Assembly (NCBI GenBank): GCA_044450785.1
Contig: JBIOJM010000255.1
Coordinates: 1 to 15,107 of the forward strand
Direction: 5' to 3'
Source: JBIOJM01 sp044450785
GTDB taxonomy: Bacteria > Planctomycetota > Planctomycetia > Isosphaerales > Isosphaeraceae
Length of the DNA stretch: 15,107 nt
Within the stretch, counting starts at the first letter, position 1; each line of letters starts with the position of its first letter. Made by a program: the position numbers and the translations under genes. Under the pieces are notes generated by a model that saw only the letters and a list, made by a program, of their open reading frames with translations, was not told where the DNA came from and ran no database searches. Below are positions 14,631 through 15,107 of the stretch, in pieces.

Positions 14631-15107
14631 AACGAGCGTCCTAAGTCCTTGGTCCTTGGTCCTTGGTCCTTGGTCCTTGGTCCTTGGTCCTTGGTCCTTG
14701 GTCCTTGGTCCTTGGTCCTGAGCTTAGTAGTCCAACCTCGATTTGAACGGGCATGACTTTGCGAGCCTTCGCCATGAATTCGAGAGAACTCGCAGGAATC
14801 CGTTCTGGACCGGCGGCGGCCGCAGCCGCCGCGGGGGGTGTGACCGATGAATGATGTTGCCGTGAATCCGGCGCCGGATCGCAACGCCGCGGGGAGGACG
14901 AGGTTTCGGGAGGGCGAGGCCGGGGTGAAGAAGAGTTGGGCTGGCGGAAATGCCGCCTTCATCGCGGATTCGTTGCACGCTCTCCCCGGCGAGCACCCCT
15001 CTTCCTTTCCCGCCCTTGCGAAGGGGGGGCCAGGGGCGGTGGCCCCGGCACAAGCAGTCACAGAGTTTTCAAAGGGGCTTCTGACCCGCCTCGGCGCGTT
15101 TCTTAGC
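14631..15107. other. Gene-free 3' region with repeats
   Basis: I find no supported gene here. Minus-strand frames such as 14724-15053 and 14627-15061 have no SD, are rich in Arg/Pro, and in one case read through the heptamer repeat. Besides that repeat, the region holds a 7-bp hairpin CGGCGGC/GCCGCCG (14811-14831), a perfect 14-bp palindrome ATCCGGCGCCGGAT (14866-14879), and short hairpins CCCTT-GCG-AAGGG (15013-15025) and GGGGC/GCCCC (15033-15046). The composition looks like dispersed intergenic repeat DNA. The window ends before any next gene can be seen. Confidence 0.5.
14645..14720. repeat. TTGGTCC heptamer tandem repeat, ~10 copies
   Basis: A 7-bp unit (TTGGTCC, equally GGTCCTT) repeats without error nine times from 14651, followed by a final GGTCCTG and preceded by a partial unit. 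CTAAG (14641-14645) and CTTAG (14723-14727) flank it as a short inverted pair. It starts about 15 nt after the stop of gene D. The unit differs by one base from a heptamer (TTGGTCA) that I recall among cyanobacterial STRR repeats; this is memory, not a search result. Confidence 0.95.

Noticed and set aside
14645..14720. CRISPR array
   Set aside because: The units are 7 bp and directly adjacent with no spacers, and no cas gene is present.
14627..15061. Minus-strand frame of 144 codons reading the heptamer repeat as protein
   Set aside because: The repeated peptide arises only because three 7-bp units make seven codons; the rest is Arg/Pro-rich with no motif or SD.

Overview
This window reads as chromosomal DNA from a high-GC planctomycete, most likely of the Isosphaeraceae/Gemmataceae type. 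That assignment is inference. It rests on the gene set (MoxR ATPase, DUF58, an aerotolerance-type membrane protein, a VWA protein with a glutamine-amidotransferase-like fold, and a large DUF4175-like membrane protein), on the many palindromic and heptanucleotide intergenic repeats, and on families of unassigned secreted proteins. All nine supported genes lie on the + strand. I see no tRNA, rRNA, CRISPR array or transposase.

Block 1 (329-6515) is a tightly packed operon of a MoxR-type AAA+ ATPase, a DUF58 protein, a BatA-like membrane protein and a VWA/GATase-like membrane protein. The junctions are 0 nt, an ATGA overlap and a second ATGA overlap. A gene for a secreted protein (A, 6552-7751) follows after 36 nt with a strong Shine-Dalgarno. 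In the general model for MoxR/VWA systems, the AAA+ ATPase works with VWA-domain partners to remodel or activate client proteins at or across the inner membrane.

Block 2 (7752-8271) is a 520-nt gene-free gap. It holds two hairpins directly after gene A, a composite inverted repeat of about 286 bp, and a TATAAT box with a GC-rich hairpin in the leader of the next gene.

Block 3 (8272-14630) holds a 1089-aa, three-TM DUF4175-like protein followed by three more secreted-protein genes (B, C, D). A, B, C and D are paralogues: each has a signal peptide, a single cysteine in the mature part at the same aligned place, and four L-[S/T/D]-x-x-Q-type motifs. Motif 2 to 3 is exactly 37 residues and motif 3 to 4 exactly 46 residues in all four. 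They recall the LTXXQ (CpxP/Spy) architecture, but I do not recognise them as a named family. This four-paralogue set, encoded beside an envelope MoxR/VWA/DUF4175 module, is the best candidate for an undescribed system here.

Block 4 (14631-15107) is non-coding as far as I can see. It has about ten tandem copies of a TTGGTCC heptamer followed by GC-rich DNA with several palindromes. A second heptamer repeat follows the stop codon of the DUF4175-like gene, and a 17-bp perfect inverted repeat sits in frame inside the 3' end of the BatA-like gene.
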